This document shows positions 40,654 to 48,653 of a DNA stretch of 64,000 nucleotides, one piece after another. The translations under genes were made by a program, and so were the position numbers. The stretch's first letter is position 1. Each line of letters opens with the position of its first letter. Below the pieces are notes generated by a model. That model had not been told where the DNA came from. It did no database searches and was given only the letters and a program-made list of their open reading frames with translations. Source of the stretch: Acidimicrobiales bacterium (GTDB taxonomy: Bacteria; Actinomycetota; Acidimicrobiia; Acidimicrobiales; SZUA-35); NCBI GenBank assembly GCA_041394265.1, contig JAWKIO010000005.1:1302001-1366000 (forward strand). Direction: 5' to 3'.

Positions 40654-42818
40654 ATGGAGGGTTCGAACACGGCCGTCACCGCCACCAAGATCGCGCCCCC
40701 ACGACCACCGAGCCGCCACCTACACCGCACTCGGCTGATCGAGCGACTCGAGGAGTCCGTGAACGCCGGCGGCACCGTCGTTCTGGCCAGTGCACCGGCC
40801 GGCTCTGGCAAATCGACCCTCGTCAACACCTGGCTCGACCGCCGGTCGGTGAAGGTCGGATGGCTCCAGATCGACGAGGGGGACGACGATCCATCTCGGT
40901 TCTGGGTCGGGCTGGCTGCAGCGGTACACGGCGGCGTGCCTGCCGTCGCCGAGGTGATCACCACCACGATCAGTGACGGCACCGATGCCGTGGTCGCGGC
41001 CATGGTCAACGCGATCGCCGAGAGCGGCGCCGAGATCGCGCTCGTCCTCGACGACTACCACCTCGTGTCGAACCCCGAGGTCCATCGCGGTGTCGAGCAG
41101 CTCATCACCCGGCGGCCGGCCAACCTGATCGTCGTGGTGTCGACGCGAGTCGATCCTCCCTTTCGACTCGGACGTCTGCGGGTGCGCGGCGAACTCAGTG
41201 AGATCCGGGCGGCCGATCTGCGGTTCGAGCGTGACGAATCTGCGTGGCTCCTCGATGCCGAGACCCTCGGGCTCGACCGCGATGCCGTTGAGCAGCTGAC
41301 GACTCGCACCGAGGGGTGGGCGGCCGGCCTGGTATTGGCGGCGCTGTCACTCCATCGGGTCGCCGACGTCGCCGAATTCGTCGACTCGTTCCGTGGTGAC
41401 GATCATCTGGTTGCCGACTACCTGAGCGACGAGTTTCTCGATGCGATCGAGCCGAACGAACGACAGCGTCTGCTGGAGGTCGCAGTCCTCGACCAGCTGA
41501 GCGGCAGCCTGATCGACGACGTGTGTGGCACCTCGGACGGCGCGGCATGGCTCACCTCGCTCGCTGCCGGCAATCAGCTGGTGATCTCGCTCGACCGCTC
41601 CGGGACCTGGTTCCGCTTCCATCACTTGCCGCGCGACCTGCTCAGGATCGAGCTCGAACGCACGTCACCCAAGCGGGCGGCAGTACTCCATGCCAACGCC
41701 GACGGTGGTACGCCGCAGCGGGTGACCTGGTGGCTGCGGTCGACCATCTCCTCGCGGCCGGCTGCCAGATCGAGGCCGCCGACATCGTGGCCGAGAACGC
41801 CACCGAGCTGCTGAACGTCGGGCGGGTGTTCACGGTGCGCCGCTACCTCGATCGACTCGGCGACCTCGTCGACGAGCACCGGGGTCTGACTGCCGTGAAC
41901 GGATGGTTGTCTGTCGTCACCGGGCGCTTTGCCGAGGCCGAGCGGTCGCTCGACATCCTGCAACGGCTCGATGCAGGCGACGACGCCGGATTGCTCGTTT
42001 CGCTGTCGGCCATGATCCACCTCGCCAGGGGCGACGTCGCGTCGGGCCTGGCGATCGCCGAGGTCGATGTGTCGACGACCGAACCCGCCTACCCCATGGT
42101 GCTCGGCGCCGTGCGGGTGATGGGTGGCCAGTTCGACGAAGCACGGCCGTTCCTGACCCGAGCACGTGAGCTGGCGGCTCGACATCCCGACCACTTCGTC
42201 GCCGCCGTCGCCCCCGCCTACGAAGCAGTGGCCGAGATCGAGAGCGGACGAGGACAGCTCGCCGAGCGCCTGGCTCGCTCGTCGCTCGACTACGCAAGTG
42301 CGCACCGACTCCAAGGCGCGGCCCAACTCGCTCTGGCGCACAGTGTGATCGCCCGCTGCGCCGACGATCCGCACGCGGCATGGCTCGCTGCGCATCGAAG
42401 TGTGCAGCTCGCTCGCCGGTCGCCCGAACACGTGATGCTCGTCTACGTGCTCGCCGCAGCAGCGGACGCTGCCTTCGCTGAAAGGAGAAGCGAGGCCGAG
42501 GAACTCCTCCTCGAGGCCCGAACGATTGCCGATCGGTGTGTCGATCCGGGCATCGCCGGCCGGTACTTGCGCCGTGTGGAGGCCCGATACGGCAAGGCCG
42601 AGCGACCGATGGTCGATGCACTCGTCGAGGACCTGACCGAGCGCGAGCTCGCCGTGCTTCGCTACCTTCCCTCGCGCCTGTCCCAGCGCGAGATCGCCAG
42701 CGAACTGTACGTATCGCTCAACACGGTGAAGACACACTGCAAGGCGATCTACCGCAAGCTCGGTGTCGCCGGCCGCACCTCGGCAGTCCAAGCCGCACGC
42801 GATCACCGTCTGCTCTGA
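40654..42818 (+). pseudogene. LAL/MalT-type LuxR ATPase regulator, frameshifted
   Basis: The gene begins MEGSNTAVTATKIAPPRPPSRH and runs through an ATPase (Walker A ASAPAGSGKSTL, Walker B IALVLDDYHLV, RTEGWAAGLVLAALSL, a typical MalT block). It breaks at about 41700: AVLHANA continues into nonsense in frame 1 and stops at 41812-41814, while the expected RWYAAAGDLVAAVDHLLAAG continues in another frame. Inserting one base there (GCCG-ACGG to GCCGCACGG) restores one 721-aa protein ending with the LuxR HTH LTERELAVLRYLPSRLSQREIASELYVSLNTVKTH. Both halves remain well preserved, so the lesion is recent or a sequencing error. Confidence 0.8.
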
Positions 42819-42833
42819 ACCGGCCGACGGCTC

Positions 42834-42852
42834 CTCACCCGGGTGAGATCGA
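42834..42852 (-). repeat. 19-bp motif copy 2 (inverted)
   Basis: Reads TCGATCTCACCCGGGTGAG on the minus strand, identical to 40585-40603. It lies 15 bp after the LAL gene, in the convergent gap with the PspC gene, so it is not in an obvious promoter. As RNA it can form CTCAC-CCGG-GTGAG. Confidence 0.65.
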
Positions 42853-42904
42853 GGCCGCTGCACACCCGGCGGAGGCCGAGTGGGCAACGGCACCGAACCC
42901 AGAG

Positions 42905-43276
42905 TCAGGGAGCCGTCGTGTCGGAGGCGTCGGTCGAGCCACCCGAGCTGGTGGGCTCTTCGCCGAAAGGAGCACCGACGCTGTCGTCGATCGTGACGAG
43001 ATCGGCATACCTCGGGGGCGGCGGGGCCACTGACGGCTGCTTCGGGATGATGGCCCACGCCGCCAGGTAGGCGACGGGAACCACGGGGAAGCCGCCGAGA
43101 AGTGTGACGGCGACGAGTCCGAGGCGAATCATGGTCGGGTCGAGATCGAAGTGCTCGCCGAGGCCGGCGGCCACGCCACCGAACTTGCCCTCGGTGCGCT
43201 CGAGACGGCGAACGGGTGCTGGTGCGGCGGAGGTCGAGGTGGTGGTGTCGTTGGCGGAGGTCTTTGTTGTTTCCAT
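42905..43276 (-). CDS. PspC-domain membrane protein
   Basis: A 123-aa protein with a Thr/Ser-rich N-tail, the PspC domain RRLERTEGKFGGVAAGLGEHFDLDPTMIRLGLVAVTLLGG, a second hydrophobic segment (VVPVAYLAAWAIIPK) and a Pro/acidic tail. PspC proteins take part in envelope stress or fuse with sensor kinases; a stand-alone copy like this is common in actinobacteria. GGAGG lies just before the ATG at 43276. Confidence 0.85.
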   Translation of the reverse strand: METTKTSANDTTTSTSAAPAPVRRLERTEGKFGGVAAGLGEHFDLDPTMIRLGLVAVTLLGGFPVVPVAYLAAWAIIPKQPSVAPPPPRYADLVTIDDSVGAPFGEEPTSSGGSTDASDTTAP

Positions 43277-43341
43277 GCCTCCATCGTGAAGCCAGTTGCC
43301 GGGCGGCGATATCGGGCGAGTCCCGGATCACACCCTGACCC

Positions 43342-43364
43342 GACCCTGAGTGGGGCTCAGGGTC
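43342..43364 (-). terminator. hairpin after the TetR gene
   Basis: GACCCTGAG-TGGGG-CTCAGGGTC, a perfect 9-bp stem with a 5-nt loop, 42 nt beyond the TetR stop on the minus strand and upstream of the PspC gene. Confidence 0.55.
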
Positions 43365-43406
43365 CGCCTCCAACGATCGTCCGGGGCGACGGTGATCGGC
43401 GAGCTG

Positions 43407-44048
43407 TCAGGGCGCCGTGGCGCCTGCCGTCACGCCGCGAACGAGCGAGCTCGTGTCGGCCCAGGGGTAGCCGCTCATCGTGACCAGCGCCTGGGCCACG
43501 CCGTTGAGTCCGCAGATCAACACTTCGGATCGCACGCGGAGCAGGTCCGGATCGGCGTCGACACCCAGCACCTCGGCGACGGCGCGGGCGAAGAGGTCGA
43601 AGCGGCTGATCACGGAGGCGTCGCCCATGAAGAGGCTGACGTCATCCTGCGTGATGCCGCTGGACATGAAGACCAGGAAGTAGTGATCACGATGCTCGAG
43701 CCAGAAATCGACGTACCCCTCAGCGAGTGCGTCGAGTCTCGCGACCGGATCGGTCTCGACGGCCACGACGGCGTCGAGCGCATCGAAGAGCTCGACGAAC
43801 ACGTCGGCCCAGATCAGCTGCAGGATCTCGAACTTGTTCTCGAAATACTTGTAGAGCGTCATCGGGGTACAGCCGGCAGAGCCGGCAAGTCGCCGCATCG
43901 AGACACCGGCGTACCCATCGGAGCGAAAGAGCTCGAGGGCGCAGCCGGCAATATGGGCTCGCATGTCGGCAATTTGCTCGGGCGTGCGCGGGGGCCGGCC
44001 GCGGCTGGGCCGCTCTCCGCCTGTTGGCACCACGTTGTCGGGTTGCAT
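43407..44048 (-). CDS. TetR-family regulator with WHG-type C-terminal domain
   Basis: A 213-aa TetR regulator. The HTH is VSMRRLAGSAGCTPMTLYKYFENKFEILQLIW. The C-terminal domain (ALAEGYVDFWLEHRDHYFLVFMSSG) resembles the TetR C-terminal WHG group. The ATG at 44048 has AGAGG 10 nt upstream. It is divergent from a small membrane protein gene; the intergenic AT-rich dyad is the probable operator, so it likely represses that gene and the GH114-type gene behind it. Confidence 0.87.
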   Translation of the reverse strand: MQPDNVVPTGGERPSRGRPPRTPEQIADMRAHIAGCALELFRSDGYAGVSMRRLAGSAGCTPMTLYKYFENKFEILQLIWADVFVELFDALDAVVAVETDPVARLDALAEGYVDFWLEHRDHYFLVFMSSGITQDDVSLFMGDASVISRFDLFARAVAEVLGVDADPDLLRVRSEVLICGLNGVAQALVTMSGYPWADTSSLVRGVTAGATAP

Positions 44049-44069
44049 TCAGTCGAACCTCTTGCCTTT

Positions 44070-44099
44070 ATTGTTTAGAACGCGTTATAACTTAACAAT
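44070..44099. promoter_or_regulatory. AT-rich operator and -10 between TetR and membrane protein genes
   Basis: ATTGTT-x-AG and CT-x-AACAAT form dyad arms around AACGCGTT. The stretch includes TATAAC (44086-44091), six bases before the ATG at 44098, so the operator covers the -10 and the start of a leaderless mRNA. It is conspicuously AT-rich for this window. Confidence 0.55.
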
Positions 44100-44547
44100 G
44101 CAGATGATATCGAGGGCCACGCTAGACACCGACGGACTCAGCGCTCATGAACACGTGCGATATGCCGTGCTGTTCGTGGTCGCTGCGGTGTGGAACTTCG
44201 CCGGTGCCCTTCCCGGCTTCATCGACAGCGCCGGAATGTTCAGCCGTGAGTTCGGGCGAGAACTCATCGACCCGGTGATGGTGATCGTCTACCGAGGGGC
44301 GTGGGGTACCGCCTTGCTCTATGGCGTCGGCTTCCTGCTGGTCGCCCGCCATCCCACACGTCACGCCGGCATCGTGCTCATGGGCGGGCTCGGCAAACTG
44401 TTCTTCGCTCTCCACCTCCTCTACATGTACGCCAAGGGATGGACGTCGGACTTCGCCCTGGTCGTCATCGTCGGCGATGCCGTCTTCGTTGCCCTCTTCG
44501 CCGTCTACTTCTTCCATTTGCGACGGCGCGGCTACAGACTCCTGTGA
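44098..44547 (+). CDS. four-TM membrane protein under TetR control
   Basis: A 149-aa protein with four hydrophobic segments (VRYAVLFVVAAVWNFAGALPGF, VIVYRGAWGTALLYGVGFLLVA, AGIVLMGGLGKLFFALHLLYMY, FALVVIVGDAVFVALFAVYFF). Family unknown to me. The ATG at 44098 lies in the operator region and 6 nt after TATAAC; an upstream extension would overlap the TetR gene. Its TGA shares one base with the next ATG (TGATG), so the GH114-type gene is translationally coupled to it. Confidence 0.75.
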   Translation: MQMISRATLDTDGLSAHEHVRYAVLFVVAAVWNFAGALPGFIDSAGMFSREFGRELIDPVMVIVYRGAWGTALLYGVGFLLVARHPTRHAGIVLMGGLGKLFFALHLLYMYAKGWTSDFALVVIVGDAVFVALFAVYFFHLRRRGYRLL

Positions 44548-45374
44548 TGCGGAAACTGTTGACGGCAGCCATCTCCCTGGCCTTTCTCGGCGCGTGCTCG
44601 ACGTCCGAGGACACGACCGTCGACGATCCCCAAGGCAGCGCACCGGTCGCCGACCGACAGACCCCGCTGAGCGTGTCGAGCACGTGGCAGTGGCAGCTGC
44701 AGGGAGCACTCGATCGCTCGTACGAGGTCGACGTCTACGACATCGACCTCTTCGATTCGGGACAGTCGACGATCGAAGCCCTCCACGCCGATGACCGCAT
44801 CGTCATCTGCTACTTCTCCGCCGGCTCCTTCGAGGACTGGCGCCAGGATGCCACCGACGTGGCCTCGGATGCGATGGGGCACCCACTCGATGGATTCCCC
44901 GACGAACGCTGGCTGGATGTCCGCCATTCGACGGTCCGCACCATGGTCGAGCGCCGGTTGGATGTCGCCGTCGAGATCGGATGCGATGGGGTCGAGCCCG
45001 ACAACATGGACGGCTACACGAACTCGACCGGATTCGACCTCTCCGGCGACGACCAGCTCGACTTCAACCGCTTCGTCGCCGTCGCCGCGCATGATCGTGG
45101 ACTCCTCGTTGGCCTCAAGAACGATCTCGACCAGATCCCCGAGCTCGCATCCGAGTACGACTTCGCCGTGAACGAGCAGTGCCACGAGTTCGACGAGTGC
45201 GAGGTCTATGAGCCGTTCACCGTCCAGGGCAAGCCGGTGTTCAACGCAGAGTACGACCAGCAGTACACCGAGCACCCCGACGAGATCTGCGAGCGGTCGC
45301 TGGAACTCGGGCTCCGCACGCTGATCTTGCCACTCGATCTGGACAACTCGTTTCGGATCAGTTGCGACGACTGA
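44547..45374 (+). CDS. endo-alpha-1,4-polygalactosaminidase-like (GH114) lipoprotein
   Basis: A 275-aa exported lipoprotein: signal KLLTAAISLAFLGAC with lipobox Cys near residue 17. The domain shows TWQWQLQGALDRSYEVDVYDIDLFD, ICYFSAGSFEDWR, GCDGVEPDNMDGYTN (acidic pair), LVGLKNDLDQIPEL and FAVNEQCHEFDECEVYEPF, all conserved blocks of GH114. Founding members cut galactosaminogalactan-like polymers; the TIM-barrel acid pair is in place. It forms an operon with the upstream membrane protein. Confidence 0.83.
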   Translation: MRKLLTAAISLAFLGACSTSEDTTVDDPQGSAPVADRQTPLSVSSTWQWQLQGALDRSYEVDVYDIDLFDSGQSTIEALHADDRIVICYFSAGSFEDWRQDATDVASDAMGHPLDGFPDERWLDVRHSTVRTMVERRLDVAVEIGCDGVEPDNMDGYTNSTGFDLSGDDQLDFNRFVAVAAHDRGLLVGLKNDLDQIPELASEYDFAVNEQCHEFDECEVYEPFTVQGKPVFNAEYDQQYTEHPDEICERSLELGLRTLILPLDLDNSFRISCDD

Positions 45375-45452
45375 CCGTTCCCCCTCCACCCGTCCTCCTC
45401 TGCCGTCGATCGGGTACGAGAGGTGCGGGGTGACCGAGCAGCTTCTGACGCG

Positions 45453-45458
45453 TAGTTT
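45453..45458 (+). promoter_or_regulatory. -10 element, leaderless spacing, ABC permease operon
   Basis: TAGTTT, six bases (GGCTCG), then the GTG at 45465. This defines the promoter of the four-gene operon. Confidence 0.5.
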
Positions 45459-45464
45459 GGCTCG

Positions 45465-48400
45465 GTGCCCACCCCTGCGATCCGCATCGCCCTTGCTCGG
45501 ATGCGAGCCGATCGGGCGCTCCTGAGCATCGTCGGGGCACTGAGCCTGGTCGCAACGACGCTCCTCACGCTCGGGCCGATGGCATCGTCGGCGATCACCG
45601 ACGCCGCCGTGCAACGGCGACTCGTCGACGCGCCGCCGTCTCAGGGTGGCGTCGAAATCACGGGCCAAACCAGCGCCGGCGGCATCGGACAGGTCGTCGA
45701 GCAGATCCATGCCGCCACCACCATCGCTCTCGATGTCACCTGGCTCGCCCGCTCAGGAGCGGCGACCTACCCCAACCATCTCACAACGGCCGACGAGACC
45801 GGCGTGGTCACCTCGCTGGTCTCGATGGCCGAACCGCTCGACCTCCTCGAGTTCGTCGAAGGACGCCCTCCCGGCGCCGGCGAAGCGGCATTGCATCAGG
45901 ATGCGGCCGCAGAACTGGGGTTGCGAGTCGGTGACCTCGTCGTGACCTCGCTCACACCGGATGGCCTTCGACTCGCGGGCGTCTTCGTGGCAGCGGATCG
46001 CAGCGACGTCCATTGGTGGGACTCACCGCAGGTGCGCGATGGCGTTGTCGACGGCGAGTCATTCACCACCGTCGGTCCGGTCGTGGTCGACTCGGCGACC
46101 TTGGCAGCGTTCTCCGACCAGCGTGATCTCGCCGTCAGCTGGCGAGTCTTGCCCGTGGCGGAGTCGATCGGGCGGGCGGACCTCGGCCGTTTGCGCCAGC
46201 TGCCCGGTGTCATCGAGGCGTCGATCGCGACCCATGACTCGGTCACGAACCGGCGCGTGACGAGCGACCTCGTCGGACTGCTGGATGGCATCGATCGGTC
46301 CTTGTCCGCAGCGAGCGTGGTGATCCTGGCGTTGTTGGCCATGTCGACGGCCCTCTCGATCCCGGCGCTCACGATTGCCGGCGGCTTGCTGGTCGATGCC
46401 CGCCGAGTGGAGACGGCACTGGTCACCAGCCGGGGGGCGTCGGGCCGCCAGGTGATTGGGACGGCGCTGGCGGAAGCCGCGCTTGCTCTCCTCCTGGTGG
46501 CTTCGCTGGCCATGCCGCTCGGCATCGCAACCCTGCAGGTGTTGGATTGTTCGGGGATCTCCTCCGATCTGGATCTGCGGCCGTCGATCGACGCGTGGGC
46601 CGTGCTGGCTCTCGCCATCGGGACCATCGCAAGCGCGCTGATCATCGTCAGGCCACTCTTCGGTCGCACCGACTACACCAGCGCTCGGGCAGCCATCAGC
46701 CGAGACAACGCCATGCCGTTCCTCCGCCGGACGAGACTGGATCTCCCCCTGATCGTCCTGGCCGTCCTCGGCCTCTGGAGACTTCGTCACGCGTCCGAGG
46801 CGCGTGCAACGTCCTCGATCGATCCGTCCATCGTCCTCGCCCCGGCCTTGGCACTGAGCGGCGGGGCACTCCTGGCCCAGCGGGTCGTCCGACTCGTCAG
46901 CATCGCTGCACTCGCCGTCACGAGGAGGACCTCGCAGCTTCCGGCCGTCATGGTCGCACGAAGCATCGCTCGGCAACCGACCTACGTCGCACGATCGACG
47001 CTGCTGATCGTGCTCGCCGTGGCCATCGGAGCCTTCGCCCTGGTCTATCGCTCCACCTGGGTGACATCGCAGGTCGATCAGGCCAACGCCGAGGTCGGTG
47101 TCGATGTGCTCGCCGAGATCGACCAACGAAGCGGTCGCGTGCCGGATCGATTGCTCGTCCCCTTGGTGGAACAGGTCGCAGACGTCGAGGCGGTACGGCC
47201 CGCCGTCCTCGCCACGGCCCGCCTGGGCGGGATCGACGCCGACCTGCTGCTGACCGACATGGCCTCCCTGCCCGATCTTCTGCGCAGCGGCGATGGAGGT
47301 GCACTCGGCGGATTGACATCTGGCGTTCCCCGAGGGCTGCTTCTCGAAGGCGAGACGCTGGGTGTGCATCTCGCATCCGAAACGCTCGCAGCGGTCGATG
47401 ACTCCCCGATCGAGATCGGTGTCACCGTGGCCGACGTCGACGGCTTGGTCTACGCGCTTCCTGATATCCCAGTGCCGAGCAACTTTCACGGTCAGGTCGA
47501 CCTTCCCCTCCACGAGTCGTTCGACGGATCTCAGGAGAAGGTCCCCTACAGCGGGCCGCTCCGGCTGCTCGGCGTGACCGTTGACGTCCCTGCGGGATTC
47601 GCCACACCCGATCCGCGTGACGATGACATCTCCTCGCTGGTCTCGGTCGAGATGACCGATTGGTCGCTCGATGGCGACCCGCTCGCCGTCGAGTTCGCCG
47701 GAGGCGACTTCGTGTTCGCACGTCGCCAGTTCGTCGAGGGTCCAACGGTCGAGAGCGACGACATCCCGAATGGTGCACGATTCGTCATCGCGGCCGGGCT
47801 GTCGCGAGGCCAGGGCGCACGAACGAGATTGTCGTTGCCGCTCCACGCGGAAGATCGCGTGCCGCCGCTCCCGATCGTCGTCACCACCGAACTGCTCGAC
47901 CAATCGGGCCTGGCGGTCGGCGACCGTGTCGACGTGCTGGTGGGATCGACGCACCTCCCGGCCGTCGTCATGTCGGCGACCGAGGCTATTCCGCTCCGTC
48001 CCCAAGCGTCGCTTGCGGCGATGGCCGATCTCGGGTCGGCGACCTCGCTGGCCTTCGACACCGGGGAGGCGGCACTGCTGCCGACGCACCTTCTGCTCGC
48101 CAGCCGAGCTGACAACGCAGACACCCTTGTCGATCAACTGGAGTCTGGCCGGCTCAACAGCCCCGACGCCATCAGCAGGTGGCAGCGGGCCGAGGAACTC
48201 CGACGCGACCCCGGCCAGGTCGGCATCATCGTTTCACTGGCGATTGCCCTGGTGGCTTCGATCGTCGCTGCGGGGATCGGCCTGGTCGCCAACGCGGTCA
48301 GCGACCGGCGACGCCGGCTCACCGACACTGCCGTCCTCCGAGCGCTGGGCACGACGCAACGAATGCTCCGCACCATGGTCGTGATGGAGGCCGTCGTCGT

Positions 48401-48653
48401 TCTGGGTGTCGCGGTCGCCCTCGGTCTCGCCATCGCGGTCCTTCTCGGGTGGATGCTGCTCCCTTCGCTCACCGTGAACGTCGAAGGGTCTGTCGCAATC
48501 CCCGCTCCCACGCTCGTGATCCCCATGGATCAACTTGCGATCCTGGTGGCCGTGACGGGGATTGCGGCAGTGGCTGCGCCGACGTTGGTGTTCCGGTCGT
48601 TGCGTCGGACCGACCTTTCGGCCCTGCTGCGTACTGGTGAGGGGCGTCGATGA
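45465..48653 (+). CDS. large FtsX-type ABC permease 1
   Basis: A 1062-aa permease. One N-terminal TM helix (LLSIVGALSLVATTLLTLGPMASSA), an outer domain to about 270, a TM group (about 285-400), two further TM-like segments and a second outer domain (about 530-900), then a C-terminal TM group (VGIIVSLAIALVASIVAAGIGLVANAV, MVVMEAVVVLGVAVALGLAIAVLLGWM, MDQLAILVAVTGIAAVAAPTLV). RLTDTAVLRALGTTQRMLR is the coupling segment to an ATPase. The start is a GTG with leaderless spacing. It overlaps the next gene by 4 nt (ATGA). Confidence 0.87.
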   Translation: MPTPAIRIALARMRADRALLSIVGALSLVATTLLTLGPMASSAITDAAVQRRLVDAPPSQGGVEITGQTSAGGIGQVVEQIHAATTIALDVTWLARSGAATYPNHLTTADETGVVTSLVSMAEPLDLLEFVEGRPPGAGEAALHQDAAAELGLRVGDLVVTSLTPDGLRLAGVFVAADRSDVHWWDSPQVRDGVVDGESFTTVGPVVVDSATLAAFSDQRDLAVSWRVLPVAESIGRADLGRLRQLPGVIEASIATHDSVTNRRVTSDLVGLLDGIDRSLSAASVVILALLAMSTALSIPALTIAGGLLVDARRVETALVTSRGASGRQVIGTALAEAALALLLVASLAMPLGIATLQVLDCSGISSDLDLRPSIDAWAVLALAIGTIASALIIVRPLFGRTDYTSARAAISRDNAMPFLRRTRLDLPLIVLAVLGLWRLRHASEARATSSIDPSIVLAPALALSGGALLAQRVVRLVSIAALAVTRRTSQLPAVMVARSIARQPTYVARSTLLIVLAVAIGAFALVYRSTWVTSQVDQANAEVGVDVLAEIDQRSGRVPDRLLVPLVEQVADVEAVRPAVLATARLGGIDADLLLTDMASLPDLLRSGDGGALGGLTSGVPRGLLLEGETLGVHLASETLAAVDDSPIEIGVTVADVDGLVYALPDIPVPSNFHGQVDLPLHESFDGSQEKVPYSGPLRLLGVTVDVPAGFATPDPRDDDISSLVSVEMTDWSLDGDPLAVEFAGGDFVFARRQFVEGPTVESDDIPNGARFVIAAGLSRGQGARTRLSLPLHAEDRVPPLPIVVTTELLDQSGLAVGDRVDVLVGSTHLPAVVMSATEAIPLRPQASLAAMADLGSATSLAFDTGEAALLPTHLLLASRADNADTLVDQLESGRLNSPDAISRWQRAEELRRDPGQVGIIVSLAIALVASIVAAGIGLVANAVSDRRRRLTDTAVLRALGTTQRMLRTMVVMEAVVVLGVAVALGLAIAVLLGWMLLPSLTVNVEGSVAIPAPTLVIPMDQLAILVAVTGIAAVAAPTLVFRSLRRTDLSALLRTGEGRR

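Noticed and set aside
41690..41715. Programmed frameshift in the LAL gene
   Set aside because: No slippery heptamer, stimulatory hairpin or internal Shine-Dalgarno is visible at the junction; a simple one-base loss or sequencing error is more likely.
41622..43373. 583-aa minus-strand frame
   Set aside because: Antisense of the LAL regulator, overlapping the PspC gene in another frame; low-complexity, Arg/His-rich.
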